From contig NZ_LT629742.1 in assembly GCF_900104895.1 (NCBI RefSeq), positions 1,178,001 through 1,242,000 of the forward strand: a stretch of 64,000 nt of DNA, written 5' to 3'. The notes beneath the pieces are model-generated. The model did no database searches, was not told the DNA's origin, and was given only the letters and a program-made list of their open reading frames with translations. Positions 52,525 through 62,214 of the stretch are shown here, in pieces. Origin of the DNA: Microterricola viridarii. Lineage in GTDB: Bacteria > Actinomycetota > Actinomycetes > Actinomycetales > Microbacteriaceae. Within the stretch, counting starts at the first letter, position 1. Every line of letters begins with the position of its first letter. A program made the position numbers and the translations under genes.

Positions 52525-52623
52525 GGCAGTCCTTGTACTCAGGTACTCCGGGGGTCGCGAGCGTGCTCGAGGTTCGCCGACGGCCGAGTGAGCAGAGAAA
52601 CCCTGATCACTACAAACAATCGA

Positions 52624-52757
52624 CGCGTGCATCCTCCCATCCGGACTTTAACCGTCGGTGCCGGAATTTCACCGGCTCAACCGTTCCCTCCTTGCGGAGG
52701 GCACGGCTCGCGGACTTTCACCGCCGGTTCGGATTCTCACCGACCCCGGAGCACGTT
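52624..52757 (-). promoter_or_regulatory. FMN riboswitch (RFN element)
   Basis: Read on the minus strand, the order of conserved blocks is that of the RFN element: GGGGTCGGTGAGAATCCGAA, then GGCGGTGAAAGTCCGCGA, a variable CCTCCGCAAGGAGG stem, GGTGAAATTCCGGCACCGAC, GGTTAAAGTCCGGATGGGAG. It lies directly upstream of ribD and should shut the operon off when FMN is high. Bases 52525-52623 are the expression platform; I could not assign the alternative stems. Confidence 0.97.
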
Positions 52758-52836
52758 TCTTGCTTCTGAGTCTAGGCCAACGCGCCCGGCCAGAATCTAT
52801 TCCCGCAACGCCCCGTTACGTAGCTCTCGCCCATCC

Positions 52837-53053
52837 CCGTTGGCTCGAGGGAGCGCCAGCGACCGCAGCCAGCAGCGGTGATCCGCGCGTGGGGGTGGGC
52901 GTCGGCCCGTCCCGTTGGTCGAGTAGCGAGGAACGAGCGTATCGAGACCGGGTCGCCCGGGTCTCGATACGGCCCTGGCGGGCCTACTCGACCAGCGGGA
53001 GGGTGGGCGTCGCCATTTCCCGTTGGCTCGAGGGAGCGCCAGCGACCGAAGCC
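52837..53053. repeat. repeat cluster: C, A/B doublet, C
   Basis: Type C copies (CCCGTTGGCTCGAGGGAGCG ends, CAGCGACCG(A/C)AGCC) at 52837-52870 and 53019-53053 flank an A/B doublet (A 52912-52949, inverted B 52960-52999). No gene is present between the riboswitch and 53390. Confidence 0.9.
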
Positions 53054-53164
53054 AAACCCCGGGCACGCCTCGCTCGGGTCGGCTCCGGGGCTTCGGGGGC
53101 TGCGCTGCTCGTTCCTCGCGGCGCGGCCCCCTCCAGCCGACGTGGGGAGGGGCATCGGCCCGTC

Positions 53165-53380
53165 CCGTTGGTCGAGTAGCGAGGAACGAGGGTATCGAGA
53201 CCGGGTCGCCGGGTCTCGATACGGCCCTGGCGGGCCTACTCGACCAGCGGGAGGGTGGGCGTCGCCACTCCCCGTTGGCTCGAGGGAGCGCCAGCGACCG
53301 AAGCCAGCAGCGGAGGCCCGCGCGCGGGGAGGGTGGCGCACTTTTCCCGTTGGCTCGAGGGCGCGGCAGCGACCGAAGCC
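53165..53380. repeat. repeat cluster: A/B doublet, C, C
   Basis: A second A/B doublet (53165-53202, 53212-53251) whose halves are only 9 bases apart, followed by type C copies at 53271-53305 and 53346-53380 (the last with two changes). The spacer after each doublet (GAGGGTGGGCGTCGCCA) is nearly identical to that of the previous cluster, so the two probably arose by duplication. Confidence 0.9.
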
Positions 53381-53389
53381 GGCCGTGGC

Positions 53390-54358
53390 CTACTCGAGCA
53401 GGGCGCGGGCAGTCGACTCGTCAATGATGAGGTCGGTGATGAGCTCGGCCCTGATCGCGCCGCGCAGGCTCGGCAGCTTCGACAGCCCGGCGACCACGCA
53501 GACGCGGCGCGGCGTCGCCCGCAGCAGGTCGAAGCTCGGCCCGGTACCGCGCTCGTTCAGGGCGATGCCGTCGGTGGAGCCGTCCGCGCGGTAGAACACC
53601 GTCGCGACGTCGCCGACCGCGCCGTCGCGGCTGAGGGACTGGAAGTCCTCCGGCTCGAGGTAGCCGCCGGCGTAGACGTGGCTCGGCACCTCGGCGAAGG
53701 GGGAGCCGATGCCGAAGAGCGCGACATCCATGTTCTCCTGCATCTGCAGCACCCGCTCGGTGGAGCGCTCCCGCCACATCGCCTGCTTCGTCGCCGGGTC
53801 GTCGAAGAACGCCGGGACGGGGAACTGCTGCACGTGCGCGCCATAGGCATCGCCGAAGCGGCGCAGGATCTCGGAGGCGTAGAGGATGCCGGTGGTGCGC
53901 ATGTTCCCCGCGCCGTTCAGCTGCACGATCTGCGAGTTGTGGGTCTGCTTGGGGATGAGGTGGCGGCTGAGCGCACCCATCGTCGAGCCCCAGGCAATGC
54001 CGAGCGACATGTTGGAGTCGAAGAACTGGCCGAGAATTCGTGCAGCCGAGAGCGCGACGCGCTCCAGACGGTCCACGTCGCTGGCGTTCTCCGGCACCGG
54101 GACGATGTGCGCGCGCACCCCGTGGCGCTCGAGAACGGCCTCCTCGATCCGGCCGGGCATGTCCCGCGGCGAGCGGATCTGGATGTCGACCAGCCCGCTG
54201 GCCCTGGCGTGGCTGAGCAGCCGCGAGACCGAGGAACGCGAGGTGTGCAGCTCGTGGGCGATGGCATCCATCGTCAGATCCTGCATGTAGTAGAGGTGAG
54301 CGGCGCGCAGCGCGTCGCCGGTCTTGCCGCTCTCGGATGTCTCGTCGAGCTCGTTCAT
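53390..54358 (-). CDS. SorC/DeoR-type sugar-binding transcriptional regulator of the glp genes
   Basis: A 322-residue regulator: N-terminal helix-turn-helix (AAHLYYMQDLTMDAIAHELH, then SRSSVSRLLSHAR, residues 18-60) and a long C-terminal sugar-binding domain (LGIAWGSTMGALSRHL; FGIGSPF; VVAGLSKLPSLRGAI at the end), as in SorC/CggR proteins. The ATG at 54358 is used; a GTG three bases earlier is possible. It is divergent from glpD. Two palindromes in the shared promoter region, one of them also found before glpF, are likely operators. Glycerol-3-P or a related phosphate is the probable effector. Confidence 0.9.
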   Translation of the reverse strand: MNELDETSESGKTGDALRAAHLYYMQDLTMDAIAHELHTSRSSVSRLLSHARASGLVDIQIRSPRDMPGRIEEAVLERHGVRAHIVPVPENASDVDRLERVALSAARILGQFFDSNMSLGIAWGSTMGALSRHLIPKQTHNSQIVQLNGAGNMRTTGILYASEILRRFGDAYGAHVQQFPVPAFFDDPATKQAMWRERSTERVLQMQENMDVALFGIGSPFAEVPSHVYAGGYLEPEDFQSLSRDGAVGDVATVFYRADGSTDGIALNERGTGPSFDLLRATPRRVCVVAGLSKLPSLRGAIRAELITDLIIDESTARALLE

Positions 54359-54386
54359 CACGGGTCCTGTCTCTCTCGGCTAGCCC

Positions 54387-54450
54387 TGCACATATGTGCA
54401 CGAGCTTTGAAAGATTGTGCGTATGTGTTCAAGATGTATTCATACACACG
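54387..54450. promoter_or_regulatory. operators and promoter between the SorC regulator and glpD
   Basis: A perfect 14-base palindrome TGCACATATGTGCA (54387-54400) is followed by an imperfect one with arms TGTGCGTATG (54416-54425) and CATACACACG (54441-54450). A possible glpD promoter (TTGTGC about 54415, TATTCA about 54437) overlaps the second site, as expected for repression. Confidence 0.65.
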
Positions 54451-54534
54451 CGGTGGCGAAGACGCAAACAGCGGGTGTTCCCTGAACTGAGGAACGACGA
54501 CGAGCGAACGGCCGTCGGGAAGCGAGAGAACGAG

Positions 54535-56271
54535 ATGTCGGCATTCCAGAACAACGACACCCGCGAAACCGTCGCTGCGCTGCAGCAGAAGCCGCACAGC
54601 AGCGTGCTCATCATCGGTGCAGGCATCAATGGCATTGCCACCTTCCGCGACCTCGCCCTGCAGGGCGTCGACGTTACCATCGTCGAGCGCGGCGACTACG
54701 TCTCCGGCGCGTCCAGCGCGTCCTCGCACATGATCCACGGCGGCGTCCGGTACCTCGAGAACGGCGAGTTCCGCCTCGTCAAGGAGTCGGTCGAGGAGCG
54801 CAACAGCCTCATCAAGATCGCCCCGCACTACGTGAAGCCGCTGAAGACCACGGTGCCGATCTTCTCCACCTTCTCCGGAATCCTCTCCGCCCCGCTGCGG
54901 TTCCTGACGCACCGCTCCGGCAAGCCCACCGAGCGCGGCGCGCTGCTGATCAAGGTCGGCATGACGCTCTACGACTCCTTCTCCCGCGACGGCGGCAGCG
55001 TGCCCCGCCACGAGTTCCGTGGGCGCACCGAGTCGCTGCGCCAGCTGCCGGCGCTGAACCCGGCGCTCAAGTACACGGCCACCTACTACGACGCCTCGAT
55101 GCACGACCCGGAGCGCCTCGCCCTCGACGTGCTGCACGACGGCCTCGCCGCCGGCCCGCTCGCCCGCGCCGCCAACTACGTGGAGGCCGTCGGCATGGAC
55201 GAGGACGGCGTGCGCCTGCGCGACACCGTGACCGGCGAGGTCTTCACCATGACCGCCGACGTCATCGTGAACACCACCGGCCCCTGGACCGACCTCACCA
55301 ACCGCGCACTCGGCCGCCCGAGCACCTTCATGGGCGGCACCAAGGGCTCGCACATCGTGCTGGACAACCCGGAGCTGCTGGAAGCCACCGACGGCCGCGA
55401 GATCTTCTTCGAGCACGAGGACGGCCGCATCGTGCTGATCTACCCGCTGAAGGGCCGCGTCCTCGTCGGCACCACCGACCTCGAGCACGACATGACGAAG
55501 CCGATCCGCTGCACAGAGGACGAGGTCGACTACTTCTTCGATCTCATCGCGCACGTTTTCCCAAACATCGCCGTCGACCGTTCCGACATCGTGTTCCGCT
55601 TCTCCGGCGTGCGTCCGCTGCCCCGTCACGACGACGAGGCACCCGGCTTCGTCTCCCGCGACTACCGCATCGAGAAGACCGAGCTCACCGAGCTGCCCGG
55701 CAGCACGCTGCTCAGCCTGGTCGGCGGCAAGTGGACGACCTTCCGCGCCCTGGCCGAGCACCTGAGCACCGACATCCTGGGCCTCATCGGCCAGCCCCGC
55801 ACCCAGAGCACCGAGGGCCTGGCCATCGGTGGTGGCAAGGGCTTCCCGCAGACGGATGCCGCCCGCCAGGTGTGGCTCACCAGCCACGGCGAGGAGCTCG
55901 GCCGCGAGCGTGCAGCCCAGCTGCTCGCCCGCTACGGCACGCGCGCAGAGCCGCTGATCGCCGAGCTGCTCGCCGACGAGGGGACGCAGGACGCCCCGCT
56001 GACCGGCGCCGCCGACTACTCGCGCCGCGAGATCGCCTACCTCGTCGCCACTGAGCAGCCCGTGCACCTGCAGGACCTCGTCCTGCGCCGCACCAGCCTC
56101 GCCTTCGTCGGCGCCCTGAGCACCAGCCTGCTCGAGGAACTGGCCGGAATCATGGCCGAGGTGCTCGGCTGGAGCGAGGCCCGCACCGCCGTGGAAATCG
56201 CCTCCACCCGCGCGGACCTGGCCGAGGTGCACGGGGTGCAGCTGGAGTCCGGTCAGCTCACCAACGCCTGA
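54535..56271 (+). CDS. glpD: aerobic glycerol-3-phosphate dehydrogenase
   Basis: A 578-residue FAD enzyme oxidising glycerol-3-P to dihydroxyacetone phosphate at the membrane. The FAD-binding loop is IIGAGINGIATFRDLALQG near residue 22; SGASSASSHMIHGGVRYLE, NTTGPWTD, FRFSGVRPLP and LVGGKWTTFRALAE are family blocks, and a DAO_C-type domain ends the protein. The ATG at 54535 is chosen as the first residue before the conserved part with a GAGA-rich leader. It opens the glpD-glpF-glpK cluster. Confidence 0.95.
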   Translation: MSAFQNNDTRETVAALQQKPHSSVLIIGAGINGIATFRDLALQGVDVTIVERGDYVSGASSASSHMIHGGVRYLENGEFRLVKESVEERNSLIKIAPHYVKPLKTTVPIFSTFSGILSAPLRFLTHRSGKPTERGALLIKVGMTLYDSFSRDGGSVPRHEFRGRTESLRQLPALNPALKYTATYYDASMHDPERLALDVLHDGLAAGPLARAANYVEAVGMDEDGVRLRDTVTGEVFTMTADVIVNTTGPWTDLTNRALGRPSTFMGGTKGSHIVLDNPELLEATDGREIFFEHEDGRIVLIYPLKGRVLVGTTDLEHDMTKPIRCTEDEVDYFFDLIAHVFPNIAVDRSDIVFRFSGVRPLPRHDDEAPGFVSRDYRIEKTELTELPGSTLLSLVGGKWTTFRALAEHLSTDILGLIGQPRTQSTEGLAIGGGKGFPQTDAARQVWLTSHGEELGRERAAQLLARYGTRAEPLIAELLADEGTQDAPLTGAADYSRREIAYLVATEQPVHLQDLVLRRTSLAFVGALSTSLLEELAGIMAEVLGWSEARTAVEIASTRADLAEVHGVQLESGQLTNA

Positions 56272-56322
56272 GCGAACGCCCTCGTCGACGCCTGGGCGAA
56301 CGACGGTTGAACAGTCAGAGAA

Positions 56323-56336
56323 TGCACGGATGTGCA
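56323..56336. promoter_or_regulatory. second glp operator before glpF
   Basis: TGCACGGATGTGCA has the same TGCAC....GTGCA pattern as the palindrome before glpD, differing at two central bases. It lies about 120 bases before the glpF start, so glpFK probably has its own promoter controlled by the SorC-type regulator. Confidence 0.65.
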
Positions 56337-56457
56337 CTCGTTCTGGCTGTTTTGCCGTCTGAGCGCCGGATACGGTTCTAAGCGGATTCCTCGAATCCGC
56401 CACAGTTCGCCCGGATCTCGCCGGCGTGGATGACGAAAGAAATATCGGAAGGTCAAC

Positions 56458-57231
56458 GTGGACAACCTCGGAATTGTGTTCCTCTCGGAGCTGGTCGGTA
56501 CCGCCATGCTCGTGCTGCTCGGTGGAGGCGTCGTCGCAAACGTCATCCTCGCCAAGACCAAGGGCTTTGGCGGCGGCACCCTGATGATCAACTTCGGCTG
56601 GGGCCTCGCGGTCTTCGCCGGTGTCATCGTCTCGTACGCGTCAGGTGCACACCTGAACCCCGCCGTCACGCTCGGCCTCGTCGCCAGCGGCGCGGAGGAG
56701 TTCGGCAACCCCGCCATGGGCACCACCGTCGCGGTGTCCGTCGTCTCGGTGCTGGCCTACATCGCCGCCCAGCTCATCGGTGCGATCATCGGTGCCGTCG
56801 TGATGTGGCTCGGCTACAAGCAGCACTTCGACGCTGAGCCGGATGCCGCGACCAAGCTCGGCGTCTTCTCCACCGGCCCCGCCATCCGCTCCTACGGCTG
56901 GAACCTCGTCACCGAGATCATCGCCACCTTCGTGCTCGTCTTCGTCGTCATCGGCTTCGGCCGCAACGGCGACGGCGGCGGCCTGGCCGCCCTTGGCGCC
57001 CTGCCCGTTGCCCTCCTGGTGATCGGTATCGGCGCCTCCCTCGGCGGCCCGACCGGCTACGCCATCAACCCGGCCCGTGACCTCGGCCCGCGCATCGCGC
57101 ACTTCTTCCTGCCGATCAAGGGCAAGGGCGGCTCCGACTGGAGCTACTCCTGGGTCCCCGTCGTCGGCCCGATCATCGGCGGCGTGCTCGCCGGCCTCGC
57201 GTCCACCGCTCTGCTGCCGATCCTCGGCTAG
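56458..57231 (+). CDS. glpF: glycerol facilitator (aquaglyceroporin)
   Basis: A 257-residue, six-helix channel with the two half-helices HLNPAVTLG and [12 protein letters not shown]. The Asp directly after the second NPA-Arg marks glycerol-conducting members. The GTG start at 56458 follows GGAAGG by 5 bases. It sits 54 bases before glpK, so uptake and trapping of glycerol are made together. Confidence 0.94.
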   Translation: MDNLGIVFLSELVGTAMLVLLGGGVVANVILAKTKGFGGGTLMINFGWGLAVFAGVIVSYASGAHLNPAVTLGLVASGAEEFGNPAMGTTVAVSVVSVLAYIAAQLIGAIIGAVVMWLGYKQHFDAEPDAATKLGVFSTGPAIRSYGWNLVTEIIATFVLVFVVIGFGRNGDGGGLAALGALPVALLVIGIGASLGGPTGYAINPARDLGPRIAHFFLPIKGKGGSDWSYSWVPVVGPIIGGVLAGLASTALLPILG

Positions 57232-57284
57232 TCAGCGGAATCCGAACCTCACTCATCTCATTCGATAGCAAAGGAGTTATCAGC

Positions 57285-58799
57285 ATGGCTGACTACGTAC
57301 TCGCGATTGACCAGGGCACCACGAGCTCGCGCGCAATCATCTTCGACAAGGCGGGGTCGATCATCTCGACCGGCCAGCTCGAGCACGAGCAGATCATGAC
57401 CCAGGCCGGCTGGGTCGAGCACAACCCGCTGGAGATCTGGGCGAACGTGCGCGAGGTGATCGGCCAGGCCCTCGGCAAGGCGAACCTCACCCGGCACGAC
57501 GTGGCCTCGATCGGCATCACCAACCAGCGCGAGACCGCCGTCGTCTGGAACAAGAACACCGGCGAGCCTGTCTACAACGCCATCGTCTGGCAGGACACCC
57601 GCACGCAGGACATCGTCGACCGCCTCGCGGGCGCCGAGGGAGTCGAGCGCTTCAAGAAGACCGTCGGCCTGCCGCTGGCGACCTACTTCTCCGGCACCAA
57701 GATCGTCTGGATCCTGGAGAACGTGCCCGGGGCCCGCGAGGCGGCGGATGCCGGCGAGCTGCTCTTCGGCACCACCGACACCTGGGTGCTGTGGAACCTC
57801 ACCGGCGGCGTCAACGGCGGCGTGCACGCCACCGACGTCACCAACGCCAGCCGCACCCTCTTCATGGACCTCGAGACCCTGCAGTGGGACGACGAGATCC
57901 TCGCGGCGTTCGATGTGCCGAAGTCGATGCTGCCCGACATCCGTTCGTCCTCCGAGATCTACGGCTACGCGTCCGAGCACTCGCTGCTGCGTGAAACCCC
58001 CATTGCCGGAATCCTCGGAGACCAGCAGGCGGCGACGTTCGGCCAGGCCGCATTCCAGACCGGCGAGGCGAAGAACACCTACGGCACGGGCAACTTCCTC
58101 ATCTTCAACACGGGGGAGGAGATCGTTCACTCGGAGAACGGCCTGCTCACGACCGTCGGCTACAAGCTCGGCGACGCACCGGTGCACTACGCGCTGGAGG
58201 GATCCATCGCGGTCACCGGCTCGCTCGTGCAGTGGATGCGCGACAACCTCGGCATCATCGAGTCGGCCTCCGACATCGAGGCGCTGGCGAACACGGTCGA
58301 GGACAACGGCGGGGCCTACTTCGTGCCCGCGTTCTCCGGCCTGTTCGCGCCGCACTGGCGCGCGGACGCCCGAGGCGCCCTCGTCGGCCTCACCCGCTAC
58401 GTGAACAAGGGCCACATCGCCCGTGCCGCGCTCGAGGCGATCGCGTTCCAGACCCGTGAGGTCATCGACGCGGTCAACGCCGACTCCGGCGTCCCGCTGA
58501 CCGAGCTCAAGGTCGACGGCGGTGCGACGGCGAACAACACGCTGCTGCAGTTCCAGGCCGACATCCTGAACGTTCCGGTCGTGCGCCCCGTCGTGGCCGA
58601 GACCACCGCGCTCGGCGCGGCCTACGCGGCCGGCCTGGCCGTCGGCTTCTGGAGCGGTCTCGATGACCTCTCCAAGAACTGGCAGGAGGACAAGCGCTGG
58701 GAGCCGAACATGGACTCCGCTGAGCGCGACCGCCTCTACCGCAACTGGAAGAAGGCCGTCACCAAGACCCTCGACTGGGTCGACGAGGACGTCAAGTAA
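57285..58799 (+). CDS. glpK: glycerol kinase
   Basis: A 504-residue FGGY kinase of usual length. It has the N-terminal [13 protein letters not shown] phosphate-binding loop, ITNQRET and VWQDTRT with substrate contacts, [10 protein letters not shown] with the catalytic Asp, and the C-terminal [19 protein letters not shown] signature. AAAGGAG precedes the ATG. The cluster ends in a strong hairpin. Confidence 0.97.
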   Translation: MADYVLAIDQGTTSSRAIIFDKAGSIISTGQLEHEQIMTQAGWVEHNPLEIWANVREVIGQALGKANLTRHDVASIGITNQRETAVVWNKNTGEPVYNAIVWQDTRTQDIVDRLAGAEGVERFKKTVGLPLATYFSGTKIVWILENVPGAREAADAGELLFGTTDTWVLWNLTGGVNGGVHATDVTNASRTLFMDLETLQWDDEILAAFDVPKSMLPDIRSSSEIYGYASEHSLLRETPIAGILGDQQAATFGQAAFQTGEAKNTYGTGNFLIFNTGEEIVHSENGLLTTVGYKLGDAPVHYALEGSIAVTGSLVQWMRDNLGIIESASDIEALANTVEDNGGAYFVPAFSGLFAPHWRADARGALVGLTRYVNKGHIARAALEAIAFQTREVIDAVNADSGVPLTELKVDGGATANNTLLQFQADILNVPVVRPVVAETTALGAAYAAGLAVGFWSGLDDLSKNWQEDKRWEPNMDSAERDRLYRNWKKAVTKTLDWVDEDVK

Positions 58800-58815
58800 C
58801 ACCCCGCGAAACCAC

Positions 58816-58849
58816 GAAGCCCCCGCACTCCTCGGAGTGCGGGGGCTTC
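58816..58849 (+). terminator. terminator hairpin after glpK
   Basis: Arms 58816-58831 and 58834-58849 are perfectly complementary (GAAGCCCCCGCACTCC and its mirror), loop about four bases after opening the last pair, followed by TGCCTTC. Confidence 0.9.
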
Positions 58850-58865
58850 TGCCTTCAGCGCTGTC

Positions 58866-58944
58866 GGGTTCGGTCGCTGGCGCTCCCTCGAGCCAACGGG
58901 GAAACCCGCTGGTCGAGTAGGCGCGCCAGCGCCGTATCGAGACC
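58866..58944. repeat. inverted C copy plus B copy
   Basis: An inverted type C copy (58866-58900) is followed by a variant B copy (58905-58944; GGCGCGCCAGCGCC in the middle). They fill the space between the glpK terminator and the end of the convergent HAD gene. Confidence 0.87.
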
Positions 58945-58947
58945 CAG

Positions 58948-59706
58948 CTAGAGAGCAACCAGTGCGGCCACGAGATCGTCGAGCCCGGCGATCTCGAGCA
59001 CGCCGAGGGCGGCGGCCTCCGCGGCATCCGAGGGCTCGGGGGTGACCTCGCCCGCGCGGTTCAGCCACACGCCGGTGAGCCCGGCGGCGGCGGCGCCGAT
59101 CGCGTCCGTGTGCAGCCGGTCACCGACGTACACGCTCCGCCCGGGCTCCGCGTCAAACGCCGCGCAGGCGGCCGCGAAGATGCGCGGGTCGGGCTTGGCG
59201 AAGCCGAGTGCGCCGGATGCGATGAGCCTCTCCGGGTGCTCATCGAGGCCCATCCTGGCCGTCAGCCCGACCCGGTCGAGCTTGCGTCGCTGGAAGGCGG
59301 GGTCGCCGTTGGTGATGATGCCGAAGCGCACGCCGGGCAGGGCCGCCTCGAGGGCGTCGAGGCACGGCAGGGCGTCCTCGTGCAGCGTCCACGCGGCGAT
59401 GTAGTGCTCGAAGTAGTCGTCGAACCAGACGCCGGAGGCGTCGTCCTCGAGATGCACGCCGTGCGCGGCCGCGAAGTCGCGGGCGCGCGCCCGGCGCTGC
59501 CCCTCGAAGTCGAGCGTGCCCTCGAGGTAGGAGTGGTAGTGCTTCTCCTCCAGTGCGTGCCAGAGCGAGACGGCATCCGGCTGGTGCACGCCCTCGAAGC
59601 CGCCGATGTTCTCGATGTGCGCGACGATGCCGTGGGACACCGCGTTGCGGTGGGCGAACAGGGTGTCGTCCAGATCGAACAGGATCACGCTGGGCGGCTT
59701 GCTCAT
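58948..59706 (-). CDS. HAD-superfamily hydrolase
   Basis: A 252-residue HAD subclass I phosphatase: motif I LFDLDDTLFAHRNA, motif II ITNGD, lysine in FAKPDPRIF and motif IV VGDRLHTDAIGA. The helical cap lies between residues 20 and 95. YjjG/noncanonical-nucleotidase-like proteins look similar; the substrate is not known. Its ATG overlaps the stop of the acetyltransferase gene (59703-59706). Confidence 0.9.
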   Translation of the reverse strand: MSKPPSVILFDLDDTLFAHRNAVSHGIVAHIENIGGFEGVHQPDAVSLWHALEEKHYHSYLEGTLDFEGQRRARARDFAAAHGVHLEDDASGVWFDDYFEHYIAAWTLHEDALPCLDALEAALPGVRFGIITNGDPAFQRRKLDRVGLTARMGLDEHPERLIASGALGFAKPDPRIFAAACAAFDAEPGRSVYVGDRLHTDAIGAAAAGLTGVWLNRAGEVTPEPSDAAEAAALGVLEIAGLDDLVAALVAL

Positions 59707-60275
59707 GGCTGCACGACCCCGGTCGGCCAGCCCTCGTGGATGGAGCGGATGCCGCGGCCGAGCGTGCCGTACCAGCTCTCCGGGTGGGCGTCGTCGCGAT
59801 CGGGGATGCTGGAGGGCGCCGTGCGCGTGAAGCGGAATCCGGCCTTGCGGGCGACCCGGGCGGAGGCGACGTTTCCGGCGATGCACTCCCAGCCGACGGC
59901 CTGCAGGCCGGGGACGGCCTCGTCGAACGCCCAGTCGGCGACGCGCGAGACGGCCTCCGGCATGTAGCCGAAGCCGCGGTGCTCCTCGCCTATCCAGAAG
60001 CCGAGGTCGTGCTTCGGCATCCGGAAGGAGAGGACGCCCATGAGAGGGCCGCCCTCCTCCCGGCGCAGCGCCCACGTCGCCTCCGCGCCGCTCTGCCACC
60101 AGGCCGGCGCAAGCTCGTTCACGAACCCGGCGGCGTGCTCGCGCCGGTACGGCCACGGCACGGTCAGGTAGCGCTCGAACAGCGGGTCCTGGCAGTAGGC
60201 GGTGATCGCATCGACATCGCCCTCCTGCAGCTGGTCGAGCACGAGCCGTTCCGTGCGCAGTGCGACGATGTCCAT
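59703..60275 (-). CDS. GNAT acetyltransferase, RimJ/RimL-like
   Basis: A 190-residue GNAT domain: LRTERLVLDQLQEGD at the start, acetyl-CoA loop IGEEHRGFGYMPEAVSRV, GNVASARVARKAGFRF at the end. RimJ/L-type proteins acetylate ribosomal-protein N termini or small amines; the target here is unknown. It starts 8 bases after the trpS stop and is coupled to the HAD gene. Confidence 0.88.
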   Translation of the reverse strand: MDIVALRTERLVLDQLQEGDVDAITAYCQDPLFERYLTVPWPYRREHAAGFVNELAPAWWQSGAEATWALRREEGGPLMGVLSFRMPKHDLGFWIGEEHRGFGYMPEAVSRVADWAFDEAVPGLQAVGWECIAGNVASARVARKAGFRFTRTAPSSIPDRDDAHPESWYGTLGRGIRSIHEGWPTGVVQP

Positions 60276-60283
60276 GTGTGCTC

Positions 60284-61294
60284 CTAGCGTGCCCGGCGGA
60301 GGAAGCCGATGCGGTCGTAGACGGTGTCCAGCGTGGCGTCGGCGATCGCCGACGCGCGTTCGGCGTTGCCGGCCAGCAGGCGGTCCAGCTCGGCCGGGTC
60401 GTCGAGCAGCGCGGTGGCGCGCTCGCGGATCGGCGAGAACTCGGAGACGACGAGCTCGACGAGCTCCTTCTTGAAGTCACCGTAGCCGCGGCCGGCGAAG
60501 GCGTCCTCGATCTCGGCCAGCGAGCGGCCGGAGAGAACCTGGAACATCGTCATCAGGTTGGAGACGCCCGGCTTCTCTGCCCGATCGAAGCGCACCACGC
60601 CGTCGTCATCCGTGACCGCGCGCATGATCTTCTTCTTGATCGCGCCCGGCTCGTCCATCAGCCAGAGGATGCCGGCGGGCGACTCGCCCGACTTCGACAT
60701 CTTCGAGCCCGGGTTCTGCAGGTCGTAGATGCGCGCCGTCTCCTTCTGGATGACGGGCTCCGGCACCGTGAAGGTCTCGCCGAAGCGCGCGTTGAAGCGG
60801 GTGGCGAGGTCGCGGGTGAGCTCGACGTGCTGCTTCTGGTCGTCGCCGACCGGCACGACCTCCGTCTGGTAGAGCAGGATGTCGGCCGCCATCAGCACCG
60901 GGTAGGTGAAGAGTCCGACCGAGGTGGCGTCGGCGCCCTGCTTCTTGGACTTGTCCTTGAACTGCGTCATCCGGCCGGCCTCGCCGAAACCGGTGATGGT
61001 GTTGAGAACCCAGGCCAGCTCGGCGTGCGCCGGCACGTGCGACTGCACGTAGAGCGTGGAGCTGGACGGGTCGATGCCGGCGGCGATGTACTGCGCGGCG
61101 GTGCGGCGGGTCTTCTCGCGCAGCTCGGCCGGGTCCTGCGGCACGGTGATGGCGTGCATGTCGACGACGGAGAACAGGGCGTCGTGGCTGGACTGCAGCT
61201 CCTTCCACTGCAGCAGGGCGCCGATGTAGTTGCCGGCGTGCAGGGAATCAGCCGAGGGCTGCATGCCCGAGTAGAGGCGGGGCAGAGAGGTCAT
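60284..61294 (-). CDS. trpS: tryptophanyl-tRNA synthetase
   Basis: A 336-residue class I synthetase. It has the HIGH-type motif [11 protein letters not shown] near residue 18, [28 protein letters not shown] for tryptophan binding and KMSKS near 198. The length and both motifs are those of standard bacterial TrpRS. It is the first of three minus-strand genes with tight spacing. Confidence 0.97.
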   Translation of the reverse strand: MTSLPRLYSGMQPSADSLHAGNYIGALLQWKELQSSHDALFSVVDMHAITVPQDPAELREKTRRTAAQYIAAGIDPSSSTLYVQSHVPAHAELAWVLNTITGFGEAGRMTQFKDKSKKQGADATSVGLFTYPVLMAADILLYQTEVVPVGDDQKQHVELTRDLATRFNARFGETFTVPEPVIQKETARIYDLQNPGSKMSKSGESPAGILWLMDEPGAIKKKIMRAVTDDDGVVRFDRAEKPGVSNLMTMFQVLSGRSLAEIEDAFAGRGYGDFKKELVELVVSEFSPIRERATALLDDPAELDRLLAGNAERASAIADATLDTVYDRIGFLRRAR

Positions 61295-61349
61295 GTCACT
61301 CTTTCAAACGAGGGTCGCGGATGCCGGGCATCCGACTAAGAAATGGGGG

Positions 61350-62210
61350 CTAGATCGCGTAGTCGACGACGACGGGGGCGTGGTCGGACCATCGCTCGTC
61401 GTAGGACTCGGCCCGGTCGATCGTGTAGTTCACGACGGTGGCAGCCAGGGCGGGGGAGGCCAGGTGGTAGTCGATGCGCCAGCCGGTGTCGTTGTCGAAG
61501 GCCTGGCCGCGGTTGGACCACCAGCTGTACGGGCCCTCGACCTCGCCGGCCCACTTGCGCCCGACGTCGACCCAGCCGAGGCCGGCGCCGTTGTTGTAGT
61601 CCGGGTCGCTCTCGGCGCCGATGAAACGGTCGAAGTAGGCGCGCTCCTCCGGAAGGAAGCCGGCCTTCTTCACATTGCCCTTCCAGTTCTTGATGTCGAG
61701 GGTGCGGTGGCCGACGTTCAAGTCGCCCAAGACGAGTGCGTACCTGGAGTGGGCCTCGAGCTGGGGGAGTCGCTCCTGCATGGCATCGAGGAACTTGTAC
61801 TTCTCAACCTGCTTGGGGGTGCCGACCTCGCCCGAGTGCACGTAGGTGCTCACCACGGTGATGATCTTGTCGCCGACGCGGTAGTCGGCCTCCAGCCAGC
61901 GGCCGGCGCTGTCGAAGTCGACCGCGCCGAGCTCGACGCGATGGATCTCGGCACCGCGGTGCTTGTCCGAGCTGCGGCGGCTGGCGAGGGCGACGCCGGC
62001 ACGGCCCTTGGCCGTGGCGGCGTCGTGCAGGATGTCCCACTCGTCACCGAGCAGCTCGGTCAGGTGGCTGGTCTCGGCGCGAACCTCTTGCAGGGCGAGG
62101 ATGTCCACGTCGCGGTCGGCGAGCCACGGGCCCATGCCGTTGCGGAAGGCGGCGCGCACGCCGTTTACGTTGACAGAGGCAATACGCAGTGGCGCGGACG
62201 CGGATGACAT
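61350..62210 (-). CDS. xthA: exodeoxyribonuclease III / AP endonuclease
   Basis: A 286-residue base-excision-repair nuclease. It has ASVNVNGVRAA, the metal-binding Glu in LALQEVRAE, STYVHSGEVGT, catalytic GDLNVGHRTLDI, and the C-terminal SDHAPVVVDY with the catalytic His. No signal peptide. It starts 4 bases after the M20 peptidase stop, so it is probably co-transcribed with that gene. Confidence 0.95.
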   Translation of the reverse strand: MSSASAPLRIASVNVNGVRAAFRNGMGPWLADRDVDILALQEVRAETSHLTELLGDEWDILHDAATAKGRAGVALASRRSSDKHRGAEIHRVELGAVDFDSAGRWLEADYRVGDKIITVVSTYVHSGEVGTPKQVEKYKFLDAMQERLPQLEAHSRYALVLGDLNVGHRTLDIKNWKGNVKKAGFLPEERAYFDRFIGAESDPDYNNGAGLGWVDVGRKWAGEVEGPYSWWSNRGQAFDNDTGWRIDYHLASPALAATVVNYTIDRAESYDERWSDHAPVVVDYAI

Positions 62211-62214
62211 GCAC

